64,000 nucleotides of DNA from an uncultured Lachnospiraceae bacterium (lineage in GTDB: Bacteria; Bacillota; Clostridia; Lachnospirales; Lachnospiraceae), in assembly GCA_910577115.1 (NCBI GenBank), contig CAJTMC010000018.1, positions 1-64,000 on the forward strand, read 5' to 3'. The position numbers were made by a program, and so were the translations under genes. This document shows positions 1 to 8,636 of this stretch, one piece after another. Positions within the stretch are counted from its first letter, which is position 1, and each line of letters opens with the position of its first letter. Below the pieces are notes generated by a model that saw nothing but the letters and a program-made list of their open reading frames with translations, did no database searches and was not told the origin of the DNA.

Positions 1-957
1 AATTATCTCAACGGCCATTGTTTTGTCAGCCTCATGCTCTGTGTCCCGGTATGGAGAAATCAGCGGATTGTTTACCTTGCCGTCCCTTTGGGATACCGCA
101 TGTGGAATAAAGAATTATCTAAGCTTGGGCTGGCAGCATCCATGATACGTCAGGTTATGCCTGTTTTCCTTTCCAAGAAAAATGTAATTGTCCTCTGTGA
201 CAGCTGGTATGCAAAAAAAGATTTGGTATGTGTTGTAGATGAATATGCGAATCTTGATATCATCTGCAATGCCAGATATGACTCCGTAATTTATGACCTT
301 GCGCCACAGCCTACAGGAAAGAAAGGAAGGCCTGCCAAGCATGGGAACCGTCTTTCTCCTGATAATGATTTTACTCTGTCCGATGAAAAGGTTGGGGAAT
401 ATTACATTGGTGCACGCAGGGTTCTTACAAATCTTTTTGGACAGAGGGAAGTCTATGCTTATGTGACAGCGTCAGAAAAGATGAAGGGATCCCGGCGCCT
501 GTTTTTCAGCACCATTTTCCCGCATCAGCTGCAGATATTTTGTGCGTGGCAGGAGAAGGCGCCCCTGAACCAGACCGGAAGCAGCCGTATGGAGTTTATC
601 CCTATGCTGTGCTATTGTTTTCGCTGGAATATTGAGGTCAGCTATTATGAGCAGAAGACATTCTGGTCATTATGCAGCTATATGGTGCGCAGTCAGAAAG
701 GGATAGAAATGCTGGTCAACCTGATTAATGTCGCATATTGTGCAATGAAGATACTGCCTTATCAGGAAAAAGAGTTTTCAAAATATCGCGGCGAGAGCGT
801 ACAGGAGTTTCGTTTTGCCCTTAGTATGCAGATACGTCAGCAGATATTTTATGCCAATTTGCTGCAAAATATCGAAACAGGCATAAAATCAAGTGCCTAT
901 ATAAAAGTCTTACAACGGCTGGTTAAACAGTGTTGTGGTTGTTTTAATAAGTTGTAA
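1..957 (+). mobile_element. IS transposase, YREK (IS4-superfamily) DDE type, 5' end cut by window
   Basis: The frame is open from base 1 and ends at TAA 955-957, so the N-terminus lies outside the window; the first in-frame ATG at 34 is internal. A DDE transposase moves its own insertion sequence by cutting and joining DNA ends. Seen here: LCDSWYAKKD, fitting the second catalytic Asp region, and CYCFRWNIEVSYYEQK, which matches Y-(2)-R-(3)-E-(6)-K exactly, the signature of the IS4 superfamily and supplying the catalytic Glu. A Lys/Gly/Arg-rich stretch (PTGKKGRPAKHG) lies between them. The exact IS family is not assigned and the terminal repeats could not be defined. Confidence 0.85.
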
Positions 958-994
958 AGTGGTGTATATAAAATAAATGTAAAATAAATAATAA

Positions 995-1017
995 AAACCG
1001 CCTGTCATATGCGGTTT
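995..1017 (-). terminator. Hairpin with T-run on the minus strand
   Basis: AAACCGC (995-1001) pairs with GCGGTTT (1011-1017) across a 9-base loop. Read on the minus strand it is followed by a T-rich run, so it could end minus-strand transcription coming through ilvE. The rest of the 360-base gap between the transposase and ilvE holds only another inverted pair, AAGATAAGC (1025-1033) and GCTTATCTT (1114-1122), and a 7-bp hairpin at 1298-1314. Confidence 0.4.
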
Positions 1018-1320
1018 CCCACACAAGATAAGCGGTTCTTAGAAATCCATATCTGATAGCGGCAAAATCTGTCTGTCATCTATCCTTCTGCCATCCGGTT
1101 TTTCTTCGCATTTTGCTTATCTTATATGAGCGCACAGGAATAAAACTCTGTTCTTTTTTCTGTGAGAGCAGAGCTGATTCGCTTATATAACTCATATAAA
1201 GATTTGCAAAATAAATTCCTAACATATTTTTTCACCATTTTTTCTTTCATTGTACTGTTCTATACCGTAATCCTAGCACAAAAACAATCTCCTGTCATTC
1301 TACCTGTGGTAGAAAACGCA

Positions 1321-2343
1321 TTAAACCTCCACTATCCAGCCTTTCGGCGCTTCAATGCGTCCCATCTGAATACCGGTAAGCGTATCGTAAAGCTTTTTGG
1401 TAACAGGTCCCATTTCGTCCATTCCGGCAGGAAGGCATATTTCCGTTCCATGATCTACAATCTTTCCGACCGGCGAAATGACAGCCGCCGTTCCGCAAAG
1501 ACCGCACTCTGCAAAGTCCTTCACCTCACTTAACAAAACCTCACGCTCCTCGACCTCCAAGCCGAGATATTCCTTTGCTACCACCATCAGCGAACGACGC
1601 GTGATAGATGGAAGAATGCTGTCTGACTTCGGTGTAACAACTTTGTTGTCCTTCGTGACAAACAGGAAATTTGCGCCGCCTGTTTCTTCTACCTTTGTGC
1701 GTGTTGCAGGGTCCAGATACAGATTCTCATCAAATCCCTCATTATGGGCAGAAACAATCGCATGAAGGCTCATCGCGTAGTTCAGTCCGGCCTTAATATG
1801 CCCCGTACCATGCGGTGCTGCGCGGTCAAAATCACTCACCCGAATTGTAAGCGGCTTTGCTCCGCCCTTAAAATACGGACCTACCGGCGTACAGAACACT
1901 CTGAACTGATACTCAGCGGCAGGCTTTACGCCGATAACCGGATCGGCGCCAAACATATACGGTCTCACATACAATGTCGCTCCGGAACCGTAAGGAGGCA
2001 CATATGCTTCATTTGCCTTGACAACCTGCTTTACCGCCTCCACAAAACGCCCCTCGGGAAGCGCAGGCATCTCAAGACGTACACAGCTGTCGTGCATCCT
2101 CTGCTCATTTAAGTCCGGACGGAACACTACCGTCTTTCCATCTTGTGTCGTATATGCCTTTAAGCCCTCAAAGCAGGTCTGCGCATATTGCAAAACGCCT
2201 GCACACTCGCTCAGGACAATATTGGCATCCTCTGTCAAACCGCCTGCATCCCATGCACCGTCCTTAAAATTTGTAACATATCTCTTTTCAGTCTGTCTGT
2301 AACCGAAGCCAAGACTTGACCAGTCTAAGTCCTTCTTCTCCAT
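1321..2343 (-). CDS. ilvE: Branched-chain amino acid aminotransferase
   Basis: PLP-dependent class IV aminotransferase of 340 residues, the usual length of the long IlvE type. It transfers the amino group between glutamate and the 2-oxo acids of leucine, isoleucine and valine in the cytoplasm. Seen: the PLP lysine context GHIKAGLNYA (Lys184), the EETGGANFLF loop near 219-228 and the C-terminal CGTAAVISPV segment that closes the active site. The ATG has a GGAGAG-type ribosome site. No T-box leader or attenuator is visible in the short upstream gap, so regulation cannot be read here. It appears monocistronic or follows folA at about 100 bases. Confidence 0.95.
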   Translation of the reverse strand: MEKKDLDWSSLGFGYRQTEKRYVTNFKDGAWDAGGLTEDANIVLSECAGVLQYAQTCFEGLKAYTTQDGKTVVFRPDLNEQRMHDSCVRLEMPALPEGRFVEAVKQVVKANEAYVPPYGSGATLYVRPYMFGADPVIGVKPAAEYQFRVFCTPVGPYFKGGAKPLTIRVSDFDRAAPHGTGHIKAGLNYAMSLHAIVSAHNEGFDENLYLDPATRTKVEETGGANFLFVTKDNKVVTPKSDSILPSITRRSLMVVAKEYLGLEVEEREVLLSEVKDFAECGLCGTAAVISPVGKIVDHGTEICLPAGMDEMGPVTKKLYDTLTGIQMGRIEAPKGWIVEV

Positions 2344-2448
2344 GTTTCATCTCTCCTTTTTTCCAAGTGTAAGAATACTTTTTAGAAATGCTTTTTTCTC
2401 TTAATTTTTAATTATATCACTAAAATTCATAAAAGCAATATCAATATT

Positions 2449-2949
2449 TCATGGTTTTGTAACACGTTTTTGATATTGAAGAAAATAATATTCCAAATCA
2501 AAATAAGTCTGCTCCTCACTATCCGCCACAAGCTCCCATTCGGGCATCTCATCAAGATTCGGAAAATACGTATCCGCCTCATACGCATAGTCAATCTTTG
2601 TAATATGCGCCGTATCGCAATACGGCAAAAGCTGTCGGTACACAGTTTCTCCGCCTGCCACAAAAATCCCATCGCTTTTATACTTTTTCAGCTCCCCCAA
2701 AAGCTCCTCCACAGAATGAACCACCGTCGCGCCTTTCACTGCATAGTTTTTGTCGGAAGACAATATGATATTCGTCCTGTTTTTCAACGGCTGCTTCTGT
2801 GGAAGGCTCTCCAGCGTATTCCTTCCCATTACAACCACCTTTCCTGTTGTCATTTCCATAAACAGCTTTTGGTCACGCGGTATTTTCACCAAAAGAGCAT
2901 TTTTATTCCCAATCGCCCAGTTCCTATCCACCGCTGCAATCACATTCAT
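2449..2949 (-). CDS. folA: Dihydrofolate reductase
   Basis: Reduces dihydrofolate to tetrahydrofolate with NADPH, keeping one-carbon carriers available; glyA at 7.3 kb uses the same cofactor pool. The 166-residue length is normal for chromosomal DHFR. Seen: AAVDRNWAIGNKNALLVKIP near the N-terminus with acidic Asp26 at the proton-donor position, MGRNTLESLP (41-50) for NADPH binding, and the GGETVY glycine pair near 98-99. It lies about 100 bases downstream of the beta-CASP gene on the same strand, but two hairpins lie between them, so independent transcription is likely. Confidence 0.95.
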   Translation of the reverse strand: MNVIAAVDRNWAIGNKNALLVKIPRDQKLFMEMTTGKVVVMGRNTLESLPQKQPLKNRTNIILSSDKNYAVKGATVVHSVEELLGELKKYKSDGIFVAGGETVYRQLLPYCDTAHITKIDYAYEADTYFPNLDEMPEWELVADSEEQTYFDLEYYFLQYQKRVTKP

Positions 2950-2980
2950 ACTTTTTACCTCACAACCTCGCTAAAACCGA

Positions 2981-3005
2981 AAGAACGCCCAATTTGGGCG
3001 TTCTT
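2981..3005 (-). terminator. Strong GC hairpin between beta-CASP gene and folA
   Basis: AAGAACGCCC (2981-2990) pairs perfectly with GGGCGTTCTT (2996-3005) over a 5-base loop. On the minus strand a short T-rich stretch follows (TTCTTTCGGTTTT). It lies right after the longer hairpin at 3011-3061 and probably ends transcription of the beta-CASP gene. Confidence 0.6.
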
Positions 3006-3010
3006 CACCA

Positions 3011-3061
3011 TGAAAAGATTTTCTTATCCGGCGTCTTTTGCCGGCTTAGAAAATCTTTTCA
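3011..3061 (-). repeat. Long hairpin embedding the stop codon of the beta-CASP gene
   Basis: TGAAAAGATTTTCT (3011-3024) pairs with AGAAAATCTTTTCA (3048-3061), and an inner CCGGC/GCCGG stem (3028-3032 with 3040-3044) extends it. The minus-strand stop codon TGA (3059-3061) is the first triplet of the hairpin. Together with the hairpin at 2981-3005 it makes a double-hairpin unit resembling those at 15777-15830 and 24091-24144 in layout, though not in sequence. Confidence 0.6.
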
Positions 3062-4660
3062 TGGTTCCCACTTATCCGCAAGCGAATTCACCTGATCCGC
3101 AAACTTTGCCAAATCCTTGTTCGCCCTGCCTTCGTTTCTGTAAATAACGCCGATAAGCCTCTGACCAGCCGCAATGAGTCTTGCAAATACATCAGATGCA
3201 GTACGTGCACGTTTCTTGAGTGCAACCGGAGCCGCCTCGTATTCAATAGCATTTGTTATCAAATCAACCCTTGTTCCCGAATAAGGAGCATACGCATTAT
3301 GTCCATATTCATCATGCAGACAATCCGCAAACAAACTACATGTCATATCCTCGCCATGTACAATAAAGACTCTCTCGGGCTTCTTTGCAAAGGCATTTAC
3401 CCACTCAAGCAGACCGCCCTTATCCGCATGACCGCTAAGACCCGGAAGCTGCCCGATCTCGGCGCGAACCTCGACTTCCTCACCGAAAAGCTTAACCTCT
3501 CCCGCACCCTCTATCAGTGCGCGTCCTAACGTACCTGCTGCCTGATAGCCGACAAAAAGAATGGTACATTCCGGCCTCCACAGATTATGTTTTAAATGGT
3601 GCCTGATACGGCCTGCCTCGCACATACCGCTCGCCGATATAATGACCTTTGGCGTTTCGTCAAAGTTAATCTGTTTTGACTCCTCGCTTGTGATTGCAAG
3701 CTTCAACCCCTGAAAATTCAAAGGATTAATGCCTCTTCTTACAAGCTCCATTGCCTCCTCGTCAAAGCAGGTGTAAATGTTTTTCTGGAAAACGCCCGTT
3801 GCCTCCACTGCAAGTGGGCTATCCACATAAACCTCAAACCGCGGGAAGTCGGGGACAAGGTTATCTTCCTTGATTTTTCTTAAGAAATACAGCATTTCCT
3901 GCGTTCTTCCGACTGCAAAGGAAGGAATGACCACGTTTCCGCCCCTCTTAAAGGTCTTGTTAATCACTTCCGCAAGGTCGGTAACATACTCCGGCTTTTC
4001 GCCCACAGCATGATAACGGTTGCCGTAAGTAGCCTCCATTACTACATAATCCGCTTCATCCGTATAGATTGGGTCTTTAATCAACGGCTGATTTTTGTTT
4101 CCGATGTCGCCTGAAAATACAATCTTTTTCGATACGCCATTCTCATTCAGCCACACCTCGATGCTGGAAGAACCGAGAAGATGCCCGACATCGGTAAACC
4201 GTATGGAAATCCCGTCACTGATCTCTACAATTTTATTGTATTCACATGGTACAATGCATCGGATCACCCCGTCTGCGTCTTCCATTGTATAAGCCGGCTC
4301 CACAGCCTGTATACCGGAACTTCTCTTCGCCTTTCGGTTCTTCCATTCTGCCTCCTGCATCTGAATATGTGCACAGTCACGCAGCATGATTGAACATAAA
4401 TCGGCTGACGCCTCCGTCGTAAACACCCGCCCCCGAAATCCTTTTGCGTACAAAAGCGGAAGGTTTCCGGAATGGTCAACATGCGCATGTGTCAGAAACA
4501 CATAGTCAATCAATGACTCATCTACGGGGATTTCACAGCATTCAAAGGGATTTGCCCCCTGCTGCATTCCGCAGTCCACAAGGATATTTTTTCCGCAGGC
4601 ATTCAAATAGTGACAGCTGCCCGTTACCTGGTGGTCTGCACCTACAAATGTAAGTTTCAT
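3059..4660 (-). CDS. Metallo-beta-lactamase/beta-CASP family RNase-like protein
   Basis: A 533-residue protein of the RNA-processing branch of the metallo-beta-lactamase fold (CPSF-like exonucleases). Seen: a metal-binding HAHVDH motif at 58-63, a later DVGHLLGSS histidine motif, FSGDIG, the beta-CASP segments SFAVGRTQEML and SASGMCEAGRI, and a C-terminal GLSGHAD plus VHGE motif. Enzymes of this group cleave or trim RNA with two zinc ions; the substrate cannot be told from sequence. About 65 residues after the core form a basic tail (LKKRARTASDVFARL). A single gene, divergent from the GH31 fragment at 4830. Confidence 0.85.
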   Translation of the reverse strand: MKLTFVGADHQVTGSCHYLNACGKNILVDCGMQQGANPFECCEIPVDESLIDYVFLTHAHVDHSGNLPLLYAKGFRGRVFTTEASADLCSIMLRDCAHIQMQEAEWKNRKAKRSSGIQAVEPAYTMEDADGVIRCIVPCEYNKIVEISDGISIRFTDVGHLLGSSSIEVWLNENGVSKKIVFSGDIGNKNQPLIKDPIYTDEADYVVMEATYGNRYHAVGEKPEYVTDLAEVINKTFKRGGNVVIPSFAVGRTQEMLYFLRKIKEDNLVPDFPRFEVYVDSPLAVEATGVFQKNIYTCFDEEAMELVRRGINPLNFQGLKLAITSEESKQINFDETPKVIISASGMCEAGRIRHHLKHNLWRPECTILFVGYQAAGTLGRALIEGAGEVKLFGEEVEVRAEIGQLPGLSGHADKGGLLEWVNAFAKKPERVFIVHGEDMTCSLFADCLHDEYGHNAYAPYSGTRVDLITNAIEYEAAPVALKKRARTASDVFARLIAAGQRLIGVIYRNEGRANKDLAKFADQVNSLADKWEP

Positions 4661-4829
4661 AGAAATTCCTCCTTTACCGTTATATTATTTTATGTCCGCA
4701 GTGCTCTTTTTTATATTTTATCACATTTCAATTGAAAAGTATTAGAAAATATAGATTTTTTTCACAAATTCATGTTATTATTATATAGATTTCAAAATAA
4801 TCTGAAAATCGGAAAAGAGGGCACTTGTT

Positions 4830-5324
4830 TTGGACAAACAATTTACACTGAATAAAAACCTTATTATAATCCCCATACCTGTTGGGAAAAATACAGCTCG
4901 TTTCTTTCTACCCAAAGGTGTTTGGACTGATTTTTATACGGGAAAGGAATATTTGGGGGGAGACTATGTTGAAGAACCTGTTTTATCCCAAAACGCTATC
5001 ACATTAGTGCGTGAAAATTCCGTAATCGTAGAAAGTAACGGCGCAGAGCGCAACGCGGGCTGTGAACTGCGTGTATACGCGCTCTGCAATCACATGCGCG
5101 TTGACGCAGACGTATATGGGGACTCCGCAGAGCCTCAGCTATCCGTTTCTATCAAACGAAACGGGAACCACATTCACATCACATCAGACGGAGCAAAACC
5201 CTATACCGTCCGCATGATCAATATGTACGCCAAAAGTGTCGCAAACGGTCTAATCCTGATAGACGGCAACGATTCCGTCATAACTCCCGACGCATGGGCT
5301 AGTACGATGGAAATTGTGTTTTAA
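4830..5324 (+). pseudogene. C-terminal remnant of a GH31 alpha-xylosidase/alpha-glucosidase
   Basis: The 164-residue frame starts at TTG 4830 and reads as the distal part of a GH31 enzyme: LPKGVWTDFYTGKEYLGG, then AITLVRENSVIVE, matching the post-barrel beta-sandwich of YicI-type glycosidases. The catalytic barrel is missing, and the 170 bases upstream are AT-rich and do not encode it. This is therefore a leftover of a deleted gene rather than a working enzyme. A weak promoter-like pair (TTCACA, 17-base spacer, TATAGA) lies upstream, so transcription is possible, but function is unlikely. Confidence 0.75.
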
Positions 5325-5354
5325 AAAAATTTTGATATGGTCTGCGAAACCTGA

Positions 5355-5573
5355 CACTTATATATATCTGAACAATCCGGTGTAAAAGAATCAGCTGTAC
5401 AGCGATATGAAAGTGGAGATATAAAAAAATTTAAACACGAAACCATTGCGTCACTTTCTGAAAACCTTAATTGTTACCCTGCGTACTTAATGGATTGGTT
5501 GGATAGCCCTTTTCGTTCATCTAATCTGACCTTCCGAAGAAACTCTTTTGACCGATTTCCGCAGCTTAAATGA
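5355..5573 (+). pseudogene. Remnant of an XRE-family helix-turn-helix repressor
   Basis: An open stretch with no start codon, bounded upstream by a stop at 5352-5354 and ending TGA 5571-5573. Its translation contains ISEQSGVKESAVQRYESG followed by a segment ending AYLMDWLDSPF, the recognition-helix half and C-terminal edge of a phage-type Cro/CI-like HTH domain. The first helices are missing. It lies between the GH31 tail and tRNA-Gly, which suggests a decayed mobile insertion beside the tRNA gene. Apart from this, 5325-5725 holds only a 42-codon frame (5593-5721) that I do not recognise. Confidence 0.6.
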
Positions 5574-5725
5574 TGACGGACAGCAAAAATCAATGGAGCG
5601 CAAGAAGGAATTGAAGGATTGGGGCCATGTAAAAAGGGAAAACACAAAATGGCATATTGAGATCGGTAACAGATTCATTTTGCCAAAGCTGACAAAATAT
5701 TACAATAAATGCAACACATAAAAGA

Positions 5726-5750
5726 AAAAGCCTGGAAACTCCAAGCTTTT
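5726..5750 (-). terminator. Rho-independent terminator of tRNA-Gly
   Basis: AAAAGCCTGGA (5726-5736) and TCCAAGCTTTT (5740-5750) form an 11-bp stem with one wobble pair over a 3-base loop. On the minus strand a T-rich tail (TTTTTCTTT) follows. It begins about four bases after the tRNA 3' end. Confidence 0.8.
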
Positions 5751-5754
5751 CAAG

Positions 5755-5827
5755 AGCGATAGACGGGGCTCGAACCCGCGGTCTCGACCTTGGCAAGGTC
5801 GCGCGTTACCAACTACGCCACTATCGC
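5755..5827 (-). tRNA. tRNA-Gly (GCC)
   Basis: The minus strand folds as a cloverleaf: acceptor arm GCGATAG/CTATCGC, D-arm with AGTTGGTA, anticodon arm CGACC-TTGCCAA-GGTCG with anticodon GCC, and T-arm GCGGGTTCGAGCCCCGT. Discriminator base T. The 3' CCA is not encoded and must be added after transcription. It has its own promoter at 5883-5911 and terminator at 5726-5750. Confidence 0.97.
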
Positions 5828-5837
5828 ATCAACCTTT

Positions 5838-5863
5838 ACTCTGATGCAACAATTCATCAGAGT
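5838..5863 (-). other. Leader hairpin between the promoter and tRNA-Gly
   Basis: ACTCTGATG (5838-5846) and CATCAGAGT (5855-5863) are perfect inverted arms over an 8-base loop, ten bases upstream of the mature tRNA 5' end. It lies in the transcribed leader and may shape RNase P or leader processing. There is no T-run, so it is not a typical terminator. Confidence 0.5.
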
Positions 5864-5882
5864 ACTCTAACGAACAAAATAT

Positions 5883-5911
5883 ATTTTACCACAAGTATTT
5901 CAACCTGTCAA
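5883..5911 (-). promoter_or_regulatory. Sigma-A-type promoter for tRNA-Gly
   Basis: On the minus strand: TTGACA (5906-5911), a 17-base spacer and TAAAAT (5883-5888). The -35 is a perfect consensus and the -10 matches five of six bases. Transcription would begin roughly 50 bases upstream of the tRNA. Confidence 0.8.
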
Positions 5912-5937
5912 CTGTTTTTTGCTATATTATTTCCATT

Positions 5938-7221
5938 TTATTCCAAAACCTTACTTTTATACTTCACACGATAAATGCGCACAAGCGACTCATGAATCCG
6001 CTCCTTTGTAATTTTCCCGTCCGCAATCGCCTGCAGCACCCCCGCATACGCCTCGTCAAAATCTGCCGGCCGGTACAAAACATCTGCTCCCGCCTCAATT
6101 GCCGCAACCGCTGCCTCCGCAGATGTGTAGTTCTCTGTGACCGCCGAATCATCCAGCGCGTCCGTTATCACAACACCGGTAAATCCCAAATCTCCCCTGA
6201 GCACTTCCGTAATCATTGTGCCCGAAAGCGAGTCGGGAGTGTCATTTGCCGTCACGCCCTTTGAACTGATATTCGATACCATAATGCAATCCGTACCGCT
6301 CTTTATTGCCGCGTCATACATCAAAAACTCGCTGTTTTTCAGCTCTTCCAGTGTCTTTAAGCTTGTAGTCGTTCCGGGAAACTTCTGCAGCACTGCACTC
6401 ACGCCCTTCTCCTGCATCGCCTGCACAGACGCATTGACAAACGGCGCTGCTGCCGCTGCATCGGAGCCAAAAGTCCTTCCCTGAAGGCTGCTGTCTCCGT
6501 CAGAGGCTACAACCTCTGCCACAGGAGCCATATTCATGTTGATTCCATACGAAACCAGCGTCTCCGCAATCATTGCGTATGCTTCGCCTGCACTGCCCGC
6601 ATCCGTAATCTCCGACGCCTTCCTGGTATCTTCTATTCCAAAGGGCAAATCCGTTCCGCACTCCGCTGTCACAGCAAAAAAAAGCGGATATTTAGAAAAC
6701 TCTTTCGTGTTTCCCAGCATTTCCTGAAACTGCTCTTTGGATTTGAAATTTTTATCTGAATAGATAATTCCTCCTACAGGCTTTTCGGCAAGCGCATTCT
6801 TTGTGCCCTCCCTCGCCTGCACGACTGTCTGCACGCCGGTTAAGGCTTCCGGCGTCACCATAAACATGCCTGCCACCATTTCCTCTATCGTCATATCCTG
6901 CAAAAGCGTATCGACAAGCTCCCCTAACGGATCCTCGGACAACTCAGACGAATATTCCTTCTCTTCATGCGTCGTGACAGGCTCGCTCTGCTCTTGCTGC
7001 ACATCACTCTCAGGCTCTGTCGCAGCGTTTGATTCTGCCTCCGCGATTGTCTCGTTCACTTTTTTGTTGTAATTCTTAATCGTTCTGACAATGCCGTTTG
7101 CGCCAAAATAAAGCCCGGCAAGCACCGCAACCGCAAACATCATAAGAACAATATATGCAAAAACCTGATTTCTGATGCGCCTGCGCCTGCGCTTCTCCCG
7201 CTTAATCTGTTCGTCTCTCAT
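5938..7221 (-). CDS. Membrane-anchored GH3-like protein with altered catalytic loop
   Basis: A 427-residue protein with a very basic N-terminus (KREKRRRRRIR), one membrane helix at about 20-40 and a Glu/Ser-rich linker to about 95, then a GH3 N-terminal TIM-barrel resembling NagZ-type beta-N-acetylhexosaminidases. Seen: GRTFGSD near 248-254, KFPG near 280-283 and VVITDALDDSAV with the predicted nucleophile Asp354. The family's KHFPGHGD and following DSH dyad are replaced by KFPGTTTS and no equivalent His follows, so normal acid/base catalysis is doubtful. It should sit outside the membrane near peptidoglycan. It may have become a binding protein or a slower enzyme. Confidence 0.8.
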   Translation of the reverse strand: MRDEQIKREKRRRRRIRNQVFAYIVLMMFAVAVLAGLYFGANGIVRTIKNYNKKVNETIAEAESNAATEPESDVQQEQSEPVTTHEEKEYSSELSEDPLGELVDTLLQDMTIEEMVAGMFMVTPEALTGVQTVVQAREGTKNALAEKPVGGIIYSDKNFKSKEQFQEMLGNTKEFSKYPLFFAVTAECGTDLPFGIEDTRKASEITDAGSAGEAYAMIAETLVSYGINMNMAPVAEVVASDGDSSLQGRTFGSDAAAAAPFVNASVQAMQEKGVSAVLQKFPGTTTSLKTLEELKNSEFLMYDAAIKSGTDCIMVSNISSKGVTANDTPDSLSGTMITEVLRGDLGFTGVVITDALDDSAVTENYTSAEAAVAAIEAGADVLYRPADFDEAYAGVLQAIADGKITKERIHESLVRIYRVKYKSKVLE

Positions 7222-7247
7222 AGATCCCCTAAATCAGCCCTGACTTG

Positions 7248-7280
7248 ACAGCAAGCTCCATCTCCTGCTGTCAGGCCGAC
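7248..7280 (-). repeat. Hairpin in the GH3 upstream region
   Basis: TGACAGCA and TGCTGTCA arms flank a short loop just upstream of the GH3 start, and a second, GU-rich potential stem lies further upstream (about 7280-7312). This may be a diverged member of the double-hairpin type seen at 15.8 and 24.1 kb, or a terminator-like structure between glyA and the GH3 gene. Confidence 0.35.
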
Positions 7281-7323
7281 AATTACCGTTCGCTTCCGGC
7301 AACAACTGATATCTTCTCGTAAA

Positions 7324-8562
7324 TTAATCCAGTGGGTATTTCTCCGTAAGGGACTGCACAATTGCGCGTGCCTGCGGCACTGCACTCTCCTGTCCCTTAA
7401 TCACCGCAGCAATTGCCTCGGCAATTTTATCCATATCCTCCTCCTTCATGCCGCGGCTTGTGACTGCAGGCGTACCCAGACGGATACCGCTTGTAACAAA
7501 CGGCGACTTCGGATCGTTGGGAATCGTGTTTTTATTACATGTAATATGCGCCTCGTCCATAAGCTTTTCGACAGCCTTACCCGTCAGGTCATATGTAGTG
7601 AGGTCAACAAGCATCAGGTGGTTGTCCGTACCGCCCGATACAATTTTAATATCGCGGTCAATTAAGCCCTTGCATAAAGCCTGCGCATTCTTGATAATCT
7701 GCTGCTGATATGTCTTAAAGTCATCGCTAAGCGCCTCCTGAAAGCATACGGCCTTCGCCGCGATCACATGCATCAGCGGCCCGCCCTGTATACCGGGGAA
7801 AATGGCTTTATTAAAGTTAAACTTCTCCGCCGCTTCCTGATTGGCAAGAATAAGCCCGCCTCTTGGCCCTCTAAGCGTCTTATGCGTTGTCGTTGTCACG
7901 ACGTCTGCATACGGCATCGGGCTCGGATGCAGTCCTGCCGCAACCAAACCTGCAATATGCGCCATATCCACCATCAGCACAGCGCCCACTTCATCACAGA
8001 CTTCCCTGAATTTCTGAAAATCAATTGTTCTTGCATATGCACTTGCACCTGCGATAATCATTTTCGGCTTGTGCTCAAGCGCAAGCGCCCTCATCTTATC
8101 ATAATCAAGAAATCCGTCATCATTCACGCCATAAGGCACTACGTTGAAATATTTTCCTGACATATTCACCGGTGAACCATGTGTAAGATGTCCGCCATGA
8201 TCAAGGTTCATACCCATAATCGTGTCCCCCGGCTCAAGCACTGCAAACTGGACTGCCATATTTGCCTGTGCGCCGGAATGCGGCTGCACATTGGCATAGT
8301 CACAGCCAAAAAGCTCCTTTGCACGCTCTATCGCAAGGTTTTCTACTACATCGACACAATCGCATCCGCCATAATAACGCTTTGCGGGATACCCCTCCGC
8401 ATATTTATTCGTAAGCGGGCTGCCCATTGCTGCCATTACGGCCTTGCTTACCCAGTTTTCCGATGCAATTAGCTCGATGTGGCTGTTTTGTCTCTCCTGT
8501 TCCGCAACGATTGCGTCCGCGATCTGTGGATCAACGTTTCTTATTTCGTCAAATGAATACAT
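7324..8562 (-). CDS. glyA: Serine hydroxymethyltransferase
   Basis: Interconverts serine plus tetrahydrofolate with glycine plus methylene-tetrahydrofolate, the main cytoplasmic entry to one-carbon units. The 412-residue length is typical. Seen: the PLP lysine in TTTTHKTLRGPRGG (Lys228), VQPHSGAQANMA near 92-103 and VDMAHIAGLVAAG near 198-210. The ATG is preceded by a GGAGGAAG-type ribosome site. A short gap separates it from the upstream glycosyltransferase and about 100 bases from the GH3 gene downstream; no purine or glycine riboswitch is apparent. Confidence 0.97.
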   Translation of the reverse strand: MYSFDEIRNVDPQIADAIVAEQERQNSHIELIASENWVSKAVMAAMGSPLTNKYAEGYPAKRYYGGCDCVDVVENLAIERAKELFGCDYANVQPHSGAQANMAVQFAVLEPGDTIMGMNLDHGGHLTHGSPVNMSGKYFNVVPYGVNDDGFLDYDKMRALALEHKPKMIIAGASAYARTIDFQKFREVCDEVGAVLMVDMAHIAGLVAAGLHPSPMPYADVVTTTTHKTLRGPRGGLILANQEAAEKFNFNKAIFPGIQGGPLMHVIAAKAVCFQEALSDDFKTYQQQIIKNAQALCKGLIDRDIKIVSGGTDNHLMLVDLTTYDLTGKAVEKLMDEAHITCNKNTIPNDPKSPFVTSGIRLGTPAVTSRGMKEEDMDKIAEAIAAVIKGQESAVPQARAIVQSLTEKYPLD

Positions 8563-8636
8563 GAATCTTCTTCCTCCATATTTTATAAAATGTCTCTTAA
8601 GTATACCTGTTTTTTGCTCCCTTTACAAGGCTTTCG

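Noticed and set aside
1162..1533. Open frame of 123 codons on the plus strand
   Set aside because: It runs from the transposase/ilvE gap into the reverse strand of ilvE and shows no family motif or ribosome site; treated as a shadow of ilvE.
5593..5721. 42-codon frame beginning MERKKELKDWGHVKREN
   Set aside because: Short, without a convincing ribosome site and in a patch of gene debris; no family recognised.
5590..5796. 68-codon minus-strand frame
   Set aside because: It reads through the tRNA-Gly gene and its terminator.
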